Positions 5,387 through 6,570 of a stretch of DNA of 6,570 bases are shown piece after piece. The DNA lies in NCBI GenBank assembly GCA_024640925.1, contig JAHEEB010000245.1:1-6570 (forward strand). Direction: 5' to 3'. Under the pieces are notes generated by a model, which was given only the letters and a program-made list of their open reading frames with translations, was not told where the DNA came from and ran no database searches. Position numbers and translations under genes: made by a program. How positions within the stretch are numbered: position 1 is the stretch's first letter; each line of letters starts with the position of its first letter. The DNA is from Bacteroidota bacterium. GTDB taxonomy: Bacteria > Bacteroidota > Bacteroidia > Bacteroidales > UBA10428.

Positions 5387-6570
5387 TTATAAAATTTTCA
5401 GAGCTTCTACAGGGTTTTGTTTTGCATTCCTGTATGATTGAATACTGATTGTTGACATTGATATTATAAATACGATAAGGGCCGACAACAAAAAGAAAGA
5501 AGGTTTTAAGGAAATATGGTAATAGAAACTATCTAACCACAAGTCGCATAAGAAATAAGAAACTATCCAGGCTAAAAGAGTAGATATCAACACTAACCAA
5601 AAAGTTTCCCTGCCAAGAAGAATGATCAATCTTAAAACGGATGCCCCCAAAGATTTCCTTACTCCTATCTCCCTGATGCGCTGATTAAGTGAATAAGAAA
5701 TTAAACCATACAAACCTAAACATGCCAGAAAAATTGCAAGAACCGAGAAAATGAAAAATATTCTGCTAAGTTTTACCAATGGAAAATAGCTCTTACTAAA
5801 ATCATCATTTAAATAAAAATATTGAAATGGGTATTCGGGAGAATATTGTTGCCAGGTTTTTTCGAGAAAATCAATAGTTTTTGACTTACTCTGAGGATTT
5901 ACACGTACATTAATATACCCTTCTTTATTTCCAGGCATTAGACATAAGATTAAAGGTTGTATTTGTTTATCAACACTTTTAAAATTAAAGTCCTTAATTA
6001 CTCCGATTACTTTGTAGGTAAGATTCAGTTTTTTATATACCCTTGGCTGTATAATTTCTGTACCAACCGGATAACATAAACCCATCAGTTTAGCTGCACT
6101 TTCGTTGATAACACAAGCAAAAGTATCAGTTGATACGGAAGAGTCAAAAAACCGGCCCTGAAGGACAGTCAGTTTAAAGACCTCACTAAAATCATAACTG
6201 ACAAAAAGCTGGTAAAGTAATATTCCGGAATTTTCATTTTTGCCGATTAATTTAAATGCAGTACTATGAAAATCTCTTCCCGGAATAGCGGTCGAATTTG
6301 CAACGGATTGAATATCCGGATTTAGAAGGAGTTCTTTTTTAAATGCATCGAAGTTGTTTTTTAATGCATCGGAACGGCGGATAACAAGTATATGTTCCTT
6401 ATCGAAACCCAAATCCTTCCTGATCATGTGTTTGTTTTGTGCAGATATTACCAGGGTAAGTTCAATTATAACAATGGACATAACAAGCTGTAATACAACA
6501 AGTAACGAACGAACATGACTTTTGCGATATTTTTTAGCATTACTGCCCTGTAAAACCATTACCGGTTCGA
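5387..6570 (-). CDS. FtsX/MacB-type ABC transporter permease, 5' part beyond window
   Basis: This is the C-terminal half of a large inner-membrane permease of the MacB/FtsX kind. Such permeases use an ATPase partner to drive periplasmic events such as export through a TolC-type duct, lipoprotein release or peptide extrusion. The frame is open to the right edge: codons for E, P and V precede the methionine at 6559, and EPVMVLQG followed by VRSLLVVLQLVMSIV is the standard join between the two halves of roughly 780-800-residue Bacteroidota permeases. The methionine at 6559 is therefore internal. Counting from it, the parts are a membrane segment (18-40), a periplasmic MacB core domain (about 41-230) with VIGVIKDFNFKSVDKQIQP at 184-202, and an FtsX domain. 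The FtsX domain has membrane segments near 266-289, 318-340 and 353-374, the signature QRIREIGVRKSLGAS at 293-307, and the terminal QNPVEALKIL. It converges with modD, with 84 bp between the stops. No clear terminator hairpin was found there. Its partners must lie to the right. Confidence 0.93.
   Translation of the reverse strand, partial: EPVMVLQGSNAKKYRKSHVRSLLVVLQLVMSIVIIELTLVISAQNKHMIRKDLGFDKEHILVIRRSDALKNNFDAFKKELLLNPDIQSVANSTAIPGRDFHSTAFKLIGKNENSGILLYQLFVSYDFSEVFKLTVLQGRFFDSSVSTDTFACVINESAAKLMGLCYPVGTEIIQPRVYKKLNLTYKVIGVIKDFNFKSVDKQIQPLILCLMPGNKEGYINVRVNPQSKSKTIDFLEKTWQQYSPEYPFQYFYLNDDFSKSYFPLVKLSRIFFIFSVLAIFLACLGLYGLISYSLNQRIREIGVRKSLGASVLRLIILLGRETFWLVLISTLLAWIVSYFLCDLWLDSFYYHISLKPSFFLLSALIVFIISMSTISIQSYRNAKQNPVEALKIL

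Noticed and set aside
6557..6559. ATG at 6559 as the start of a 390-residue permease
   Set aside because: The frame is open upstream to the window edge (codons for E, P, V), and the sequence around it is the mid-protein join typical of large FtsX/MacB permeases, so the gene is truncated by the window.

Overview
The window is AT-rich (roughly one third G+C) and looks like a chromosomal segment from a member of the Bacteroidota. Four things support this. The genes lack strong Shine-Dalgarno sites. Several starts are preceded by elements matching or nearly matching the Bacteroidota -7 consensus TAnnTTTG. The protein types are typical: a PepSY-like (BLIP-like) secreted protein, a large FtsX/MacB-type permease and a TolC-like outer-membrane factor. 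Gene density is moderate, with individually promoted genes. I see no rRNA, tRNA, insertion sequence, CRISPR array or phage gene.

Layout, left to right. (1) 1-1235, minus strand: a TolC-family outer-membrane efflux protein, complete at its N-terminus and running off the left edge with probably only a few residues missing. (2) 1236-1410: a compact regulatory interval holding a 13-bp distal inverted repeat, a 10-bp tandem repeat, a nested dyad, an intrinsic terminator, and a three-arm alternative-hairpin element overlapping the next gene's stop codon. (3) 1411-2199, minus: an alpha/beta-hydrolase with a complete Ser-Asp-His triad, preceded by a 24-bp operator-like dyad. (4) 2287-3606, minus: a 439-residue protein with a C-terminal class I SAM methyltransferase domain. 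Its 5' coding region contains a perfect 14-bp terminator-like hairpin. (5) 3681-4130, minus: a small secreted PepSY-like protein. (6) 4131-4453: a 323-bp divergent intergenic region with a good -7 match for the PepSY gene and two weak hairpins before modD. (7) 4454-5302, plus: a divergent ModD (NadC/QPRTase homologue), the only plus-strand gene and not next to any molybdate-transport gene visible here. (8) 5387-6570, minus: the C-terminal half of an FtsX/MacB-type ABC permease that continues past the right edge.

How the genes relate. TolC and the MacB-type permease are classes of protein that cooperate in tripartite efflux, but here they flank four unrelated genes and each appears to sit in its own transcription unit. 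tolC is probably the first gene of an operon running off to the left, and the permease is the last gene of one coming from the right. The hydrolase, methyltransferase and PepSY genes share a strand, but separate promoter-like sites suggest they are not one tight operon.

No obvious new multi-gene system is visible. The most unusual signals are regulatory: the hairpin inside the methyltransferase reading frame, and the nested dyads directly upstream of tolC. The isolated, sequence-divergent ModD comes next.
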